Shown here: piece by piece, positions 15,670-29,249 of the stretch | How the letters are laid out: each line of letters begins with the position of its first letter | Numbering within the stretch: position 1 is the stretch's first letter | Made by a program: the position numbers and the translations under genes | Assembly (NCBI RefSeq): GCF_003946395.1 | Contig: NZ_RHNZ01000009.1 | Location: 1-64,000 of the forward strand | Direction of reading: 5' to 3' | Source: Levilactobacillus fuyuanensis | GTDB taxonomy: Bacteria; Bacillota; Bacilli; Lactobacillales; Lactobacillaceae | Length of the DNA stretch: 64,000 bases | The notes under the pieces: model-generated | What the model was told of the DNA's origin: nothing | Databases searched by the model: none | The model's input: the letters and a program-made list of their open reading frames with translations, nothing else

Positions 15670-16504
15670 TCAACTGACTTATCTACAAGCACTCCGCCGA
15701 GGGCAAACGCAATTGACCGCGGCTGGGCAAGATAGTAGCGCTGCCCAGTACTTGCTGACGGAAGCTCATGGGTGGACGTTTACTCAGTTGGTACAAAACT
15801 ACCGAGCAGTGATGCCAGCAGCGGAAAGCCAAACGTTTCAGCAACAGCTGGACCGGGTCGCAAACGGCGAACCGGCACAGTACGTTTTAGGTCGCGCTAA
15901 TTTCTACGGCCGTGATTTTCAGGTGACCGCCGCAACCCTGATTCCTCGGCAGGAGACTGAGGAGTTGGTGGCTTGGATTCTGGATGTCACGCCGCCGACA
16001 CCACTGCGGGTGCTGGACGTAGGCACCGGGAGCGGCGCCATTGCAGTGTCGCTCAAGGCGGAACAACCGGCTTGGTCGGTCACGGCCAGCGACATCTCTG
16101 CGGGGGCCGTTGCGGTGGCTCAGGCCAATGCTAAAAACCTAGCCGCACCCGTTACCTTCGTGACGGGCGATCTGTTTGAACCAGTCGCTGGTCAGCGTTT
16201 CGACGTGATCGTGTCGAATCCGCCGTACATTGACCGTGAAGAGGTCGACGTGATGGATGAGTCGGTCAAACGCTATGAGCCTGAAGGGGCGTTGTTCGCA
16301 GCGAACCACGGTCTGGCATTTTACCAACGCTTCGCTGCGGAACTGGCAACCTATTTGTTACCAGGTGGCCAATTTTTTGCTGAAATCGGGTATCGCCAGG
16401 GTGCTGCGGTCAAGACCATCTTTGAGACGGCCTTGCCAACGGCCACGGTGACGGTGCGAACGGACATCAACGGCCATGATCGTATGGTTCGCGTGCAACT
16501 TTAG
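15662..16504 (+). CDS. prmC: Release factor glutamine N5-methyltransferase
   Basis: 280 residues, ATG overlapping the prfA stop by 8 bases. A small helical N-terminal domain binds the release factor. A Rossmann SAM-binding domain follows with [12 protein letters not shown] (about 118-129) and the amide-binding motif NPPY (about 186-189). It methylates the GGQ glutamine of RF1 and RF2. The pairing with prfA is conserved across bacteria. Confidence 0.96.
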   Translation: MANQLTYLQALRRGQTQLTAAGQDSSAAQYLLTEAHGWTFTQLVQNYRAVMPAAESQTFQQQLDRVANGEPAQYVLGRANFYGRDFQVTAATLIPRQETEELVAWILDVTPPTPLRVLDVGTGSGAIAVSLKAEQPAWSVTASDISAGAVAVAQANAKNLAAPVTFVTGDLFEPVAGQRFDVIVSNPPYIDREEVDVMDESVKRYEPEGALFAANHGLAFYQRFAAELATYLLPGGQFFAEIGYRQGAAVKTIFETALPTATVTVRTDINGHDRMVRVQL

Positions 16505-16535
16505 TTTTTTTGCGATGGGAGAGAAGAGAAAGTTT

Positions 16536-17552
16536 ATGGAAACCAAGATTTTTCAACCAAATCAAATCGATGAAGCGGCCGCTGCCATTCAGGCTGGCGA
16601 GCTGGTTGCATTTCCCACGGAGACCGTCTATGGCCTAGGGGCGGATGCGACCAATGAAGCCGCGGTCAAGCAGGTTTACCTGGCGAAGGGCCGACCAAGC
16701 GACAATCCACTGATCGTCCACGTGACCGGCGAAGAGACGGTTAAGCAATACGCGCAACCGCTGTCGGCTAAGGCTGAAGCGTTGATCAAGACGTTCTGGC
16801 CTGGGCCACTGACGTTGATCTTTGAATTACAACCAGGGAAGTTGTCCAAGGCCGTCACAGGTGGCCTGACGACCGCTGCCTTTCGTAATCCAGATAATCA
16901 GGTCACGCTGGATCTGATTAAGACGGCTGGAGTGCCTTTAGTGGGACCATCAGCTAACACGTCTGGTAAGCCGAGCCCAACATTGGCCAAACACGTTTAC
17001 CATGACCTGAATGGCAAGATTGCCGGCATCTTGGACGATGGGCCAACCAAGGTTGGGGTGGAGTCAACGGTACTCGATATGTCGACGGAAATCCCAACGA
17101 TCTTGCGTCCGGGTGGTGTGACCGAAGAACAACTTGAGGCCGTTATCGGTACGGTGCGTTCCAACCACCACAAGGTCGGTAAGGGTGAGATTCCGAAGGC
17201 GCCGGGGATGAAGTACAAACATTATGCGCCGAACGCTCAGGTGACAATCGTGGACGATGAAGCCGACTGGCCTGCCGCATTGGCTTGGGCAGCCGAACAG
17301 GACGGCACGATTGGCGTGATGGCCCTGGACCGCACGCTGGCTAGCGAAGATCTACCAGCCAATACGGAACCCTTCTCTTTAGGAGCCGACATGAACAGTG
17401 CCAGTCATCTGTTGTTTGCTGGGCTCCGGCACTATGATTTGGAGTCCCCAGTAACGGGGATTCTGGCACAGGGCTTTGCGGCCGAAGGCTTAGGGGCGGC
17501 GTACATGAACCGCTTGAACAAGTCTGCTGGACAACAGCACTTTACGAAGTAG
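16536..17552 (+). CDS. ywlC: L-threonylcarbamoyladenylate synthase (Sua5/YwlC type)
   Basis: 338 residues. The chosen start (METKIFQPN) follows a purine-rich GGGAGAGAAGAG stretch; two in-frame upstream starts add residues with no ribosome site. The N-terminal YrdC/TsaC domain shows FPTETVYGLG, KGRPSDNPL and GPSANTSGKPSPT. A C-terminal Sua5 domain starts after the KAPGMKYKHYAP linker. It makes threonylcarbamoyl-AMP from Thr, bicarbonate and ATP for t6A37 of ANN-decoding tRNAs. It ends the tdk-prfA-prmC run. Confidence 0.95.
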   Translation: METKIFQPNQIDEAAAAIQAGELVAFPTETVYGLGADATNEAAVKQVYLAKGRPSDNPLIVHVTGEETVKQYAQPLSAKAEALIKTFWPGPLTLIFELQPGKLSKAVTGGLTTAAFRNPDNQVTLDLIKTAGVPLVGPSANTSGKPSPTLAKHVYHDLNGKIAGILDDGPTKVGVESTVLDMSTEIPTILRPGGVTEEQLEAVIGTVRSNHHKVGKGEIPKAPGMKYKHYAPNAQVTIVDDEADWPAALAWAAEQDGTIGVMALDRTLASEDLPANTEPFSLGADMNSASHLLFAGLRHYDLESPVTGILAQGFAAEGLGAAYMNRLNKSAGQQHFTK

Positions 17553-17607
17553 GGGACTTGGTTGTTCGATTAGGCCATTGCCTGTTTAATTTAAAATATT
17601 AAGTATG

Positions 17608-17644
17608 ATGGCGTCCAATCAAATCGGGTTGGACGCCATTTTTG
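17608..17644 (+). terminator. Terminator of ywlC
   Basis: ATGGCGTCCAA (17608-17618) and TTGGACGCCAT (17629-17639) are exact complements, followed by five T residues. Confidence 0.92.
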
Positions 17645-17694
17645 GATCATTGCCGGAAAAGGAAGCAACTCACAATTTGACCGGACCAACTTAT

Positions 17695-17728
17695 AAATAA
17701 AAGGTCAAGACATTGACGTCTTGACCTT
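17695..17728 (-). terminator. Terminator of the MucBP surface protein gene
   Basis: AAGGTCAAGAC (17701-17711) and GTCTTGACCTT (17718-17728) are exact complements; the minus-strand exit reads TTTTATTTAT. Confidence 0.88.
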
Positions 17729-17765
17729 AGGATTTGATATCGAAAGTTATGAATAGAAACTAAAA

Positions 17766-19568
17766 TTATTTGAGTTCTTTGACAAGATTGGCATTTGCGG
17801 TGATATAACCACCGGCGACCTTGTACCGTAGGGTATCACCCTTGTGGAAATTGTTGGCGTTGGAGTAGGCCCAACCCGTAACAGTGAAAGTAGTCATCTT
17901 GGCGAAGTGTTGGTTCTTCTTCGTCAGGTTAGCCGTACCGTAACGATTGATCGCCGTCTTAGCTTGGACGCGCTTAGGCATCGTATACTTGCCAGCAGTG
18001 ACCAGTTTCTTGTTGGTGGAGATGTATTTCCCGTTGTTGAGGACGAAGCGGGTGGTCAAGTTGTGGCTGACAATCTTTTTCACCTTGAGAACTTGCCCTT
18101 GCTTGTAGTGCGTCTTTTTACCAGTCAGGGACTTTTTAGTATAGGCGTTGAGGCCACCAGGGTTAATCACCGTAACTTCGGTTCGATTCTTGGTATAGTA
18201 GAGTGGCGCAACAAACTTGGCATTCGCAGTGATGTAGCCGGTCGCTCCTTTACCGTTGAGGTCCGTAACTTTGTAGCGCTTGACGCCGTTCTGGGACGTC
18301 GCGGTGCCGATGACCTTGAACATCGGTCGGTTCATCCGGGCCTTCTTGGCGTACGTGGTTTTGAGAGCTTTCTTAGTGAAAGTTGGGGACCCGTAGAGGC
18401 CAATCTTCTTGGTGGCGTAGACCACGCTGTCCTTAACTACCACATCGGCCGCAACCTTGTGATACGTGTAGGTGACGGCTTGATCAGAACTGGTGAATTT
18501 ACCAGATTCATCACCGGTGGTATTCAGAAGCTGATAGCCATCGATGCTGAGAGGTTCCGTTTTGTAGTCATCACCAAGTGAACCCGTTAAGGTTTTGTCT
18601 GGCTTCAAGGTATTGCCTTGGTCATCGACGTAGTGGACGGTGACGGGCTGGCTGGTAGCCGTAGTCGCAGGCTGGTCCGCCGCACGTTTAAGCACGTAGG
18701 CGTTTGGCAGGGCAGAATCAGTTAAGAGACCATCGGCTAATAAAGACCCATCGGCTTGCTTCGTGACGAGATCAGTCATCGGTGTTTGCAGTAACTTAGT
18801 CTCGGCATCTTTGGAGGCGGTGGGGTCTAACTGAGCCAGTTGATCAACTGTGAGACTTTCCAAATGGAATTCAACGGTCTCGCGCAATAAAGGTGATATC
18901 TCGCCATTAAAGGTGTTCTCATCAGACATGATACTTTTAAACATGCCAACTTGATTACTACCAATAATGTTTTCTTCTGTTAGAAGTGTTGGCAAAACAT
19001 TACTAGTGTAATCCTTGTCGATGGTTGTATAGTTGGTCTGATGTAGATGGGCTCGGGCAACCGATGCGAATAACCAAGTATAAGCGTAAGCCAAAGTCTC
19101 GTAGGCGGTAGTGATATCAGCGCTAGATTTAGCTCCTGGATACATGCCTTGTGACAGCAAGTAATCGGCGTATTTGTCACCGGAATTCAGTGTGACGCCA
19201 GACTCTGCCAGATTGATAAGGGTCGAAGCATCATTTGAGGCTTCGGGATGAGTTGGCTCATCTTTGATTAGTTCATTGGCAAATATGTTCCCATTTTCAT
19301 CACTTTTGAGAATTTTTTCTCGAGAATTAACCTGAGTCTTGAATTCGGAATACCAGGGAACCTTAGTCGTGGTTCCGTGGCTATCCGTGATTAAAATGTA
19401 GGGTAATTGAATTTCGTCGAAGGTAACGGCCGTATCGGTGTTACTGGGATCAGAAGTAGTTGCCACCGAATCGGTAGTTGCCGCTCGGACGACGGTCGGG
19501 GACAATACCCCGCCAATTAATACGAGTGAAAGACCGGTAAGAATGAGCCGGCGAATCTTGATAGTCAT
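17766..19568 (-). CDS. Secreted surface protein with MucBP and DUF5776-type repeats
   Basis: 600 residues with a signal peptide ending at VVRAA (about 26-30). An unassigned N-terminal region rich in Asp/Thr follows (about 31-300). Next comes a MucBP-like fold (about 305-370: PVTVHYVDDQGN, YKTEPLSIDGYQL, AVTYTYHK). The C-terminal half (about 375-600) is very basic and holds repeated modules with GYITANAKFV, KYISTNKKLV and GYITANANLV. These match the SLAP-like/DUF5776 units that bind lactobacillus cell walls non-covalently. There is no LPXTG. It is probably a mucus- or surface-binding protein held on the wall by charge. GAGG precedes the ATG, and an extended -10 (TGTTACACT) lies at 19602-19610 on the minus strand. 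Confidence 0.85.
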   Translation of the reverse strand: MTIKIRRLILTGLSLVLIGGVLSPTVVRAATTDSVATTSDPSNTDTAVTFDEIQLPYILITDSHGTTTKVPWYSEFKTQVNSREKILKSDENGNIFANELIKDEPTHPEASNDASTLINLAESGVTLNSGDKYADYLLSQGMYPGAKSSADITTAYETLAYAYTWLFASVARAHLHQTNYTTIDKDYTSNVLPTLLTEENIIGSNQVGMFKSIMSDENTFNGEISPLLRETVEFHLESLTVDQLAQLDPTASKDAETKLLQTPMTDLVTKQADGSLLADGLLTDSALPNAYVLKRAADQPATTATSQPVTVHYVDDQGNTLKPDKTLTGSLGDDYKTEPLSIDGYQLLNTTGDESGKFTSSDQAVTYTYHKVAADVVVKDSVVYATKKIGLYGSPTFTKKALKTTYAKKARMNRPMFKVIGTATSQNGVKRYKVTDLNGKGATGYITANAKFVAPLYYTKNRTEVTVINPGGLNAYTKKSLTGKKTHYKQGQVLKVKKIVSHNLTTRFVLNNGKYISTNKKLVTAGKYTMPKRVQAKTAINRYGTANLTKKNQHFAKMTTFTVTGWAYSNANNFHKGDTLRYKVAGGYITANANLVKELK

Positions 19569-19744
19569 TTGATCGCCTCATTTTCTGCTTATTTATAGAT
19601 TAGTGTAACACTGTTCAGGGGTGAACTGATGACATCTTCGATAATAGAAATCTTCAAACGGAATCGTTCGGGGCCTCATTTAATAGGTGACGGTAATTAT
19701 AAAAAGATAAATAGACCAAACTTTCCCCAGAGACTCAAAAAATT

Positions 19745-19753
19745 TGGTAGAAT
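19745..19753 (+). promoter_or_regulatory. Extended -10 promoter of glyA
   Basis: TGGTAGAAT matches a TG-N extended -10; the -35 region (about 19725) is poor. It lies 32 bases before the TTG start. Confidence 0.5.
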
Positions 19754-19784
19754 TAACCTAATTACAGTTCAGGAGGGATCGCCA

Positions 19785-21026
19785 TTGAATTTTAAAGAAG
19801 AAGATCCAGCGTTATGGCAGGCCATTGCTAATGAGGAACACCGGCAAGAAGATACCATTGAGTTGATTGCCTCAGAAAATATTGTCAGTCATGCCGTTCG
19901 GACGGCTCAAGGCTCAGTGCTGACCAACAAATACGCCGAGGGTTACCCTGGCAAACGTTACTATGGTGGCACGCAGTACATTGATGTCGTCGAACAATTA
20001 GCCATTGATCGCGCTAAGAAGCTGTTTAACGCCGAGTATGCCAACGTCCAACCTCATTCCGGGTCACAGGCGAATCAGGCCGTCTACGCGGCGTTTTTGA
20101 AGCCTGGCGACACTATCTTGGGGATGTGTCTGGATGCCGGAGGCCATTTAACGCATGGTGCCAAGGTCAACTTCTCTGGTAAGCTTTACGAAGCCTACAG
20201 TTACGGCTTGAATCCTGAGACGGAACTCCTGGACTACGACATGATTCGCGACTTGGCTTTGAAAGTAAAACCACAGTTGATCGTCGCCGGGGCTTCAGCT
20301 TATTCTCGAATCATTGACTGGAACGCCTTCCGTTCAATTGCCGATGAAGTTGGCGCTTATCTGATGGTTGACATGGCCCACATTGCGGGTTTGGTAGCGG
20401 CTGGGTTGCATCCTAGTCCAGTCGGCATTGCCGACGTAGTCACGACTACGACCCATAAGACGTTACGGGGCCCACGTGGGGGCTTGATCTTATCACAAGC
20501 CGAGAATGCCAAGCGGATCAATTCTGCCGTCTTCCCAGGAACTCAGGGGGGACCATTAGAGCATGTTATTGCCGGGAAAGCTGCCGCCTTCTTTGAAGAC
20601 CTCCAACCAGACTTTAAGGATTATGCCCAACAAATTATCACGAATGCTGCGGCAATGGCTGATGAATTCAACCAATTGCCAACGGTTCGCGTGGTTTCTG
20701 GCGGGACAGATAATCATTTGATGACGTTGGACTTGTCTGCCACGGATCTCAACGGAAAGCAGGCACAGGAGCTACTGGATAGCGTTCTGATTACGACGAA
20801 CAAAGAAGCCATTCCGAACGAAAAGCTCAGTCCGTTTAAGACGTCCGGAATTCGGCTGGGAACGCCGGCAATCACAACCCGCGGTTTCAATGCGGACGAG
20901 TGTCGTGAGGTGGCCCGATTGATTGTGAAGACAATCTTGAATCCTAATGATGACGCGGTATTAGCCGAGGTGGAGGCTCAGGTTCACGAGTTGACGCAGG
21001 CACATCCTTTAACCGCACTGCCATAA
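19785..21026 (+). CDS. glyA: Serine hydroxymethyltransferase
   Basis: 413 residues. The start is the TTG placed 8 bases after AGGAGGG; a 52-codon longer frame runs through the promoter and is not coding. SHMT landmarks are [25 protein letters not shown] and the PLP lysine K225 in [14 protein letters not shown]. It interconverts serine and glycine while loading 5,10-methylenetetrahydrofolate, supplying one-carbon units for purines and thymidylate. Next to upp, as in other Firmicutes. A weak ATGAAAA/TTTTCAT hairpin follows the stop. Confidence 0.97.
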   Translation: MNFKEEDPALWQAIANEEHRQEDTIELIASENIVSHAVRTAQGSVLTNKYAEGYPGKRYYGGTQYIDVVEQLAIDRAKKLFNAEYANVQPHSGSQANQAVYAAFLKPGDTILGMCLDAGGHLTHGAKVNFSGKLYEAYSYGLNPETELLDYDMIRDLALKVKPQLIVAGASAYSRIIDWNAFRSIADEVGAYLMVDMAHIAGLVAAGLHPSPVGIADVVTTTTHKTLRGPRGGLILSQAENAKRINSAVFPGTQGGPLEHVIAGKAAAFFEDLQPDFKDYAQQIITNAAAMADEFNQLPTVRVVSGGTDNHLMTLDLSATDLNGKQAQELLDSVLITTNKEAIPNEKLSPFKTSGIRLGTPAITTRGFNADECREVARLIVKTILNPNDDAVLAEVEAQVHELTQAHPLTALP

Positions 21027-21081
21027 ATTTCATGAAAAAACGTTTTCATTAAAAATTAATCCGTTCTGGTAGCGTAGATAA

Positions 21082-21090
21082 TGGTACAAT
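21082..21090 (+). promoter_or_regulatory. Extended -10 promoter of upp
   Basis: TGGTACAAT is a TG-N extended -10, about 30 bases before the upp ATG. Confidence 0.5.
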
Positions 21091-21119
21091 TGTAAGAAAT
21101 CATAAAGGAGCGTTTATTC

Positions 21120-21755
21120 ATGGGGAAGTTTCAAGTACTCGACCACCCGTTGATTCAACACAAGTTAACTATTATTCGGAATAAGAACTGTGGCACCCGC
21201 AGTTTCCGCGAGGTAGTTAATGAAATCTCGACCTTAATGGCTTACGATGTCTCACGCGACATGCCATTACAGGATAAGGATATTGAGACGCCAGTGGCTA
21301 AGATGACCGCCAAGGAACTTGCTGGTAAGAAAGTGGCAATCGTGCCAATCTTACGAGCTGGTATCGGTATGGTCGATGGGATCTTAGAGTTGATCCCCGC
21401 TGCTAAGGTTGGCCACATCGGGATGTATCGCGATGAAGAAACCTTGCAGCCCCATGAATACTTCGTTAAGCTGCCGTCAGACATTGATCAACGACAAATC
21501 TTTATTGTGGATCCAATGTTGGCTACCGGTGGATCAGCAATTATGGCCATCGATGCCTTAAAGAAGCGCGGCGCTAGCGAAAAAAACATGAAGTTTGTGT
21601 GCTTAGTATCTGCACCAGAAGGGGTTAAAGCCCTGCAAGAAGCCCATCCGGACGTTGATATTTATGCGGCTGCTTTGGACGACCACTTGAACGAAGATGG
21701 CTACATCGTACCAGGTTTGGGCGATGCTGGTGATCGTTTGTTTGGGACAAAGTAA
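21120..21755 (+). CDS. upp: Uracil phosphoribosyltransferase
   Basis: 211 residues, AAAGGAG ribosome site. The type I PRTase fold shows [12 protein letters not shown] and the PRPP loop [10 protein letters not shown], with the C-terminal uracil-binding segment [13 protein letters not shown]. It converts uracil and PRPP to UMP in pyrimidine salvage. The 62-residue minus frames opposite it are shadows. Confidence 0.97.
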   Translation: MGKFQVLDHPLIQHKLTIIRNKNCGTRSFREVVNEISTLMAYDVSRDMPLQDKDIETPVAKMTAKELAGKKVAIVPILRAGIGMVDGILELIPAAKVGHIGMYRDEETLQPHEYFVKLPSDIDQRQIFIVDPMLATGGSAIMAIDALKKRGASEKNMKFVCLVSAPEGVKALQEAHPDVDIYAAALDDHLNEDGYIVPGLGDAGDRLFGTK

Positions 21756-21761
21756 ACTTTA

Positions 21762-21798
21762 AAGAGATTCGGCTTAGGGCCGAGTCTCTTATTTGTTT
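21762..21798 (+). terminator. Terminator of upp
   Basis: AAGAGATTCGGC pairs with GCCGAGTCTCTT around TTAGG with one wobble, followed by a T-rich tract. Confidence 0.85.
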
Positions 21799-21988
21799 GT
21801 AGAATTTGTTCGGCACTACGAAAGGGTTTTCGGCTTGACCGGACGCATTTGTTCAAAAGAGGCTTGACAACCCGAATTTATTATGGAGCTGATTGCGCAC
21901 GCAAGTAGACTGTGAAACCGGTTACTATCCTTTTCAGCACTAAGCTTTATCCAAGTCCTGAATAATGTTTAGGCTGTAAAAAATTGTT

Positions 21989-22017
21989 TTGTTTTTTAGC
22001 TGAATTGGTGGTATCAT
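21989..22017 (+). promoter_or_regulatory. Promoter of the atp operon
   Basis: TTGTTT (21989-21994), 17 bp, then TATCAT (22012-22017) with an upstream TG-G extension. It lies 132 bases before atpB. A TTGACA at 21864 has no partner -10 at usable spacing. The stretch 21799-21988 otherwise holds nothing I can name. Confidence 0.65.
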
Positions 22018-22030
22018 TTCCAGTGTATTT

Positions 22031-22112
22031 GAATGGAGCGCTCGCTTCATTCACTATTCCGCATTTCTCGAAAGAAAACTTAATGAAAATGTTGGGTGAA
22101 ACCTTCGAGAAA
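22031..22112 (+). other. Structured 5' leader of the atp operon
   Basis: Two stems lie in the leader. GAATGGAGC/GCTTCATTC (22031-22052) has a four-base loop. TTTCTCGAA/TTCGAGAAA (arms near 22064-22072 and 22104-22112) encloses about 31 bases. Neither is followed by a T run, so they look like mRNA leader structure rather than terminators. Confidence 0.5.
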
Positions 22113-22148
22113 CCGCGTCCATATAGTGTTGAAAAGAGGTGATATTCG

Positions 22149-23116
<968 letters not shown>

Positions 23117-23164
23117 TTAGTCACAATGATGTTTATATCTGATAGTAGAAGGAGGTGTCAATAG

Positions 23165-23680
23165 ATGCTCTCACATTTAGTGGTTGGCGCAGGGCTTTAC
23201 TTTGGTGATTCAATTTTCTACGTCGTTTGTTTCTTACTATTAATGTGGATCGTTAAGGTCTTGGCTTGGAAGCCAGTGACCAAGATGATGCAAGATCGGG
23301 CTGACAAGATCAGTAATGATATTGACTCAGCTGAAAGCTCTCGGAATGAAGCTGCTGACTTAGTTCAGAAGCGTCAAACCGCGTTAGCTAGTTCTCGGTC
23401 TGAAGCACAGACGATTGTGAACGATGCCAAGACCAATGGTCAACAACAGCGTGAACAAATCGTAACGCAAGCTCAAACAGACGCACAGACGTTGAAGCAA
23501 AATGCCCAAAAGGACATCGAGCAAGAACGCCAAGATGCCCTGGTCAATGCCCGCAATGACGTGGCGGACCTATCTATTGAGATTGCTTCCAAGATCATTC
23601 AACGAGAATTGAAAGCTGACGATCAAAAGGCACTCATTGATTCTTATATCGAAGGGTTGGGGAAGCAACATGAGTCTTAA
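23165..23680 (+). CDS. atpF: ATP synthase Fo subunit b
   Basis: 171 residues: one N-terminal membrane helix (about 13-36), then a long charged coiled coil (Gln/Ala/Glu-rich) that dimerises as the peripheral stalk. GAAGGAGGTG ribosome site. The coding end overlaps the start of atpH. Confidence 0.96.
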   Translation: MLSHLVVGAGLYFGDSIFYVVCFLLLMWIVKVLAWKPVTKMMQDRADKISNDIDSAESSRNEAADLVQKRQTALASSRSEAQTIVNDAKTNGQQQREQIVTQAQTDAQTLKQNAQKDIEQERQDALVNARNDVADLSIEIASKIIQRELKADDQKALIDSYIEGLGKQHES

Positions 23681-24212
23681 TAGGGCAACTGTAGCTAAGC
23701 GCTACGCAAAAGCATTATATGAACTGTTGTCCGAAAAAGACCAACTGGAGTCAGGCTTTACAGAGCTTAAAGAACTTCGCAGTATCTTCCAGGACAACCC
23801 GCAATTGAGCACTTTGCTCTCAGACGCTAGCCTGCAGGTTGCTGAACGTGAGGCTTTAGTACAACCGTTACTGAAAGACGCATCGCCATATATCAAGAAC
23901 TTTGTTCAAATGGTATATGACTATGGTCGCATGGAAAACGTGGTCGACATCGTCGATCAATTCCAGGCCATGTATGATGAGGCTAACCACACGGTTTACG
24001 CTGAAGTCACAACGGCAGTACCTTTAACTGATGATCAAAAGACGAAAATCGAGAAAACCTACGCAGAACGTGTAGGGGCCGATAAGGTTATCTTGAGTAG
24101 TCAGGTCGATCCTTCTGTGATCGCTGGGGTCATCGTTAAGGCTGCTGACACGGTTCTTGATGGTAGTTTACGAACAAAAATCAATCGTTTACGGCAGCAA
24201 CTGCTTGCATAA
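23670..24212 (+). CDS. atpH: ATP synthase F1 subunit delta
   Basis: 180 residues starting at the ATG that overlaps the atpF stop by 11 bases; the longer frame runs inside atpF. OSCP/delta landmarks are [14 protein letters not shown] at the N-terminus, [11 protein letters not shown] in the middle and [20 protein letters not shown] at the C-terminus. It caps F1 and joins it to subunit b. Confidence 0.96.
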   Translation: MSLNRATVAKRYAKALYELLSEKDQLESGFTELKELRSIFQDNPQLSTLLSDASLQVAEREALVQPLLKDASPYIKNFVQMVYDYGRMENVVDIVDQFQAMYDEANHTVYAEVTTAVPLTDDQKTKIEKTYAERVGADKVILSSQVDPSVIAGVIVKAADTVLDGSLRTKINRLRQQLLA

Positions 24213-24227
24213 CGAATTCGGTAATAA

Positions 24228-25784
<1,557 letters not shown>

Positions 25785-25814
25785 GATTACTTGAAGGAAG
25801 GATGGTGAGAAATA

Positions 25815-26714
25815 ATGGCTGAATCAATTCATGACGTCCAACGTCGAATTAATTCCACGAAAGCAACCCGTCAAATTACGGCGGCAATGCACATGGTTTC
25901 GACCGCGAAGTTAAATAAGATTCAGAAACACGCAGTCGGCTACCAAGACTATGTTTCGAAGGTTAAGGCTGTCGTTATGCATCTTTCACAGTCTCATCTG
26001 TTAGATAATTCCTCAAGTAGCCTACAGTCGAACCGTCCAGTAAAGAAAACCGCATATTTAGTGATCACCTCCGATCGTGGAATGGTGGGTAGCTATAATA
26101 GTAGCGTGCTCCGGGAAGCCAATACGTTCATTAGTGAACGCACACCAAATCCTGACGACTACATGGTGTTAGCCGTTGGGGGAACTGGTGCTGACTTCTA
26201 CCGGAACCGTGGCATCAATGTGGCTTATGAATACCGTGGGGTCAGCGATGTGCCTGAATTTAACGAAGTTCGGGAAATCGTTAAGACCGTTACCACGATG
26301 TTTAACAATGAGGTGTTTGATCAACTCTTTGTGTGCTACAACCACTTTGTAAACCGGATTTCATCCCGTTTTCGGGCTGAAAAAATGTTACCAGTTGACA
26401 AGGAAACCTTGTCGACTGATGCGGCAAACGATACGCAAGCTGCACCTTTAACTGCTGAGTACGATACTGAACCTTCTGAAGAAGAAGTGTTGCAAGTCGT
26501 TCTGCCACAATATGCAGAAAGCTTAGTTTACGGTGCAATCTTGGACGCGAAGACTTCCGAACATGCATCAAGTTCAAACGCGATGCAATCAGCCACTGAT
26601 AATGCCGATGATTTGATTGGGACGTTGCAACTGCACTATAATCGTGCACGACAAGCAGCAATCACCACTGAAATCACCGAAATTACTGGTGGTCAGGAAG
26701 CCTTAAATAATTAA
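25815..26714 (+). CDS. atpG: ATP synthase F1 subunit gamma
   Basis: 299 residues, the rotor shaft. The N-terminal helix [20 protein letters not shown] and C-terminal helix [13 protein letters not shown] form the coiled coil inside the alpha-beta hexamer. A stretch around residues 200-225 ([20 protein letters not shown]) is the variable loop that is longer in lactobacilli. GAAGGATGG precedes the ATG. Confidence 0.97.
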   Translation: MAESIHDVQRRINSTKATRQITAAMHMVSTAKLNKIQKHAVGYQDYVSKVKAVVMHLSQSHLLDNSSSSLQSNRPVKKTAYLVITSDRGMVGSYNSSVLREANTFISERTPNPDDYMVLAVGGTGADFYRNRGINVAYEYRGVSDVPEFNEVREIVKTVTTMFNNEVFDQLFVCYNHFVNRISSRFRAEKMLPVDKETLSTDAANDTQAAPLTAEYDTEPSEEEVLQVVLPQYAESLVYGAILDAKTSEHASSSNAMQSATDNADDLIGTLQLHYNRARQAAITTEITEITGGQEALNN

Positions 26715-26730
26715 TGACGGGAGGAATTAA

Positions 26731-28152
<1,422 letters not shown>

Positions 28153-28165
28153 GGAGGGATTCTAA

Positions 28166-28585
28166 TTGGCTGATAATCAATCAGTATTATCCGTTAGTAT
28201 CGTAACCCCAGATGGCCGGGTCTATGAAAACGATGGTGAACTCTTGGTCATTAAGACTAAGTTGGGTCAACTCGGGATCATGCCCAATCACGTGCCCGTC
28301 ATTTCCTCTTTGGAAGTCGACGAAGTACGGGTTAAACATGATGGTGAAGAGGATGAAATTGCCGTTAACGGTGGTTTCCTAGAATTCTCCGACAATGTTG
28401 CCACCATTGTTGCTGACAGTGCGGAACGTCAAGACGATATTGACGTCGGTCGGGCCGAAAGTGCTCGTGATCGGGCTCAAGCTGCCATTAAAAAGGCGCA
28501 AGAAGCTCATGACGATGACACTTTGGCACGGGCTGAGGTCGCTTTGCGGCGGGCCATCAACCGAATTAACGTCGCCAACCATTAA
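28166..28585 (+). CDS. atpC: ATP synthase F1 subunit epsilon
   Basis: 139 residues from TTG, 8 bases after AGGGAGGG. An N-terminal beta-sandwich (LSVSIVTPDGRVYE, LGIMPNHVPVIS) precedes a C-terminal two-helix hairpin (ESARDRAQAAIKKAQE) that can inhibit ATP hydrolysis. Last gene of the operon, followed by a strong terminator. Confidence 0.96.
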   Translation: MADNQSVLSVSIVTPDGRVYENDGELLVIKTKLGQLGIMPNHVPVISSLEVDEVRVKHDGEEDEIAVNGGFLEFSDNVATIVADSAERQDDIDVGRAESARDRAQAAIKKAQEAHDDDTLARAEVALRRAINRINVANH

Positions 28586-28602
28586 GCACACTAATGCATG
28601 TC

Positions 28603-28641
28603 AAAAAAGGCAATTCTCACTAACGGGAATTGCCTTTTTGT
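28603..28641 (+). terminator. Terminator of the atp operon
   Basis: AAAAAGGCAATTC pairs exactly with GAATTGCCTTTTT, giving a long stem with a T run. Confidence 0.93.
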
Positions 28642-28669
28642 TTACTTAAAATTCAAATTGGTCTTTGAC

Positions 28670-28790
28670 TTCATAGGCGCTAGAGCTAGTGTCTAGACCA
28701 GATAGTAGTCGATTGGTCTAGGTGATAGGCGGAGCTAAAGTTCGGAATTTACGAATTGGCCTTTTATGCATGCTCCGCCAATAATTAGCA
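28670..28790. other. Non-coding stretch rich in inverted repeats
   Basis: CTAGACCA/TGGTCTAG (28693-28700, 28714-28721) and GGCGGAGC/GCTCCGCC (28728-28735, 28772-28779) are exact inverted pairs side by side. No reading frame or ribosome site fits. It could be a structured RNA or the remains of a small mobile element. The rest of 28642-28955 shows nothing else. Confidence 0.4.
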
Positions 28791-28932
28791 ATCAGAGCCG
28801 TTTACTCTATAATTTTAAATGAAAGCCTCCCCCTGGAAACGTCATTCACTGCAATTACTTATAGTTTGTTCAGTCATAGCTATTAATAAAAGCAAATGTA
28901 ATATTACAAACGCCGATTTTGCTGGAATTTCA

Positions 28933-28961
28933 AGGACAAGCACGAAAAATTATGCTATAGT
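28933..28961 (+). promoter_or_regulatory. Promoter of the DUF1146-murA pair
   Basis: AGGACA (28933-28938), 17 bp, then TATAGT (28956-28961) with a TG-C extension. Confidence 0.6.
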
Positions 28962-28991
28962 TGGTGAGAATGTTTAGAAAGGATTGAGTTA

Positions 28992-29219
28992 ATGAAACTT
29001 CTAGGGTTGCAAGCTATTCTAACGATCGTTAGTCATTTGACGTTTATCGCCCTCGCATTTTGGGCAATCTCGGCGTTACACATTGAACGACTAATGTCGG
29101 TGTACCCCCGTCAGGCACGGGTCGTTATCGTGATGTTGTCGGTAGCGATAGGGTACGGCTGCAGCTCGTTCTTTCTGGACTTCATCAATAATGTTCGTAA
29201 TCTGGGCTATTTACTATAG
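28992..29219 (+). CDS. DUF1146 (YwzB-like) membrane protein
   Basis: 75 residues with two predicted membrane helices (about 8-28 and 43-62) joined by a short loop, ending DFINNVRNLGYLL. Length, topology and the position directly between atpC and murA match the DUF1146/YwzB family of Bacillus and lactobacilli. Function is unknown; the constant neighbourhood with murA suggests an envelope role. GAAAGGATTGAG precedes the ATG, and murA follows after 30 bases. Confidence 0.8.
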   Translation: MKLLGLQAILTIVSHLTFIALAFWAISALHIERLMSVYPRQARVVIVMLSVAIGYGCSSFFLDFINNVRNLGYLL

Positions 29220-29249
29220 GCAAGCCCGAAAATTCTTTGGAGGTATCCC

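Noticed and set aside
21022-21053. ATGAAAAAACGTTTTCAT after glyA as a cre site
   Set aside because: It is two bases too long for the cre consensus and lies downstream of glyA; treated as a weak hairpin.
21864-21869. TTGACA upstream of the atp operon as its -35
   Set aside because: No -10-like sequence lies 16-18 bp downstream; the TTGTTT-17-TATCAT pair is better.
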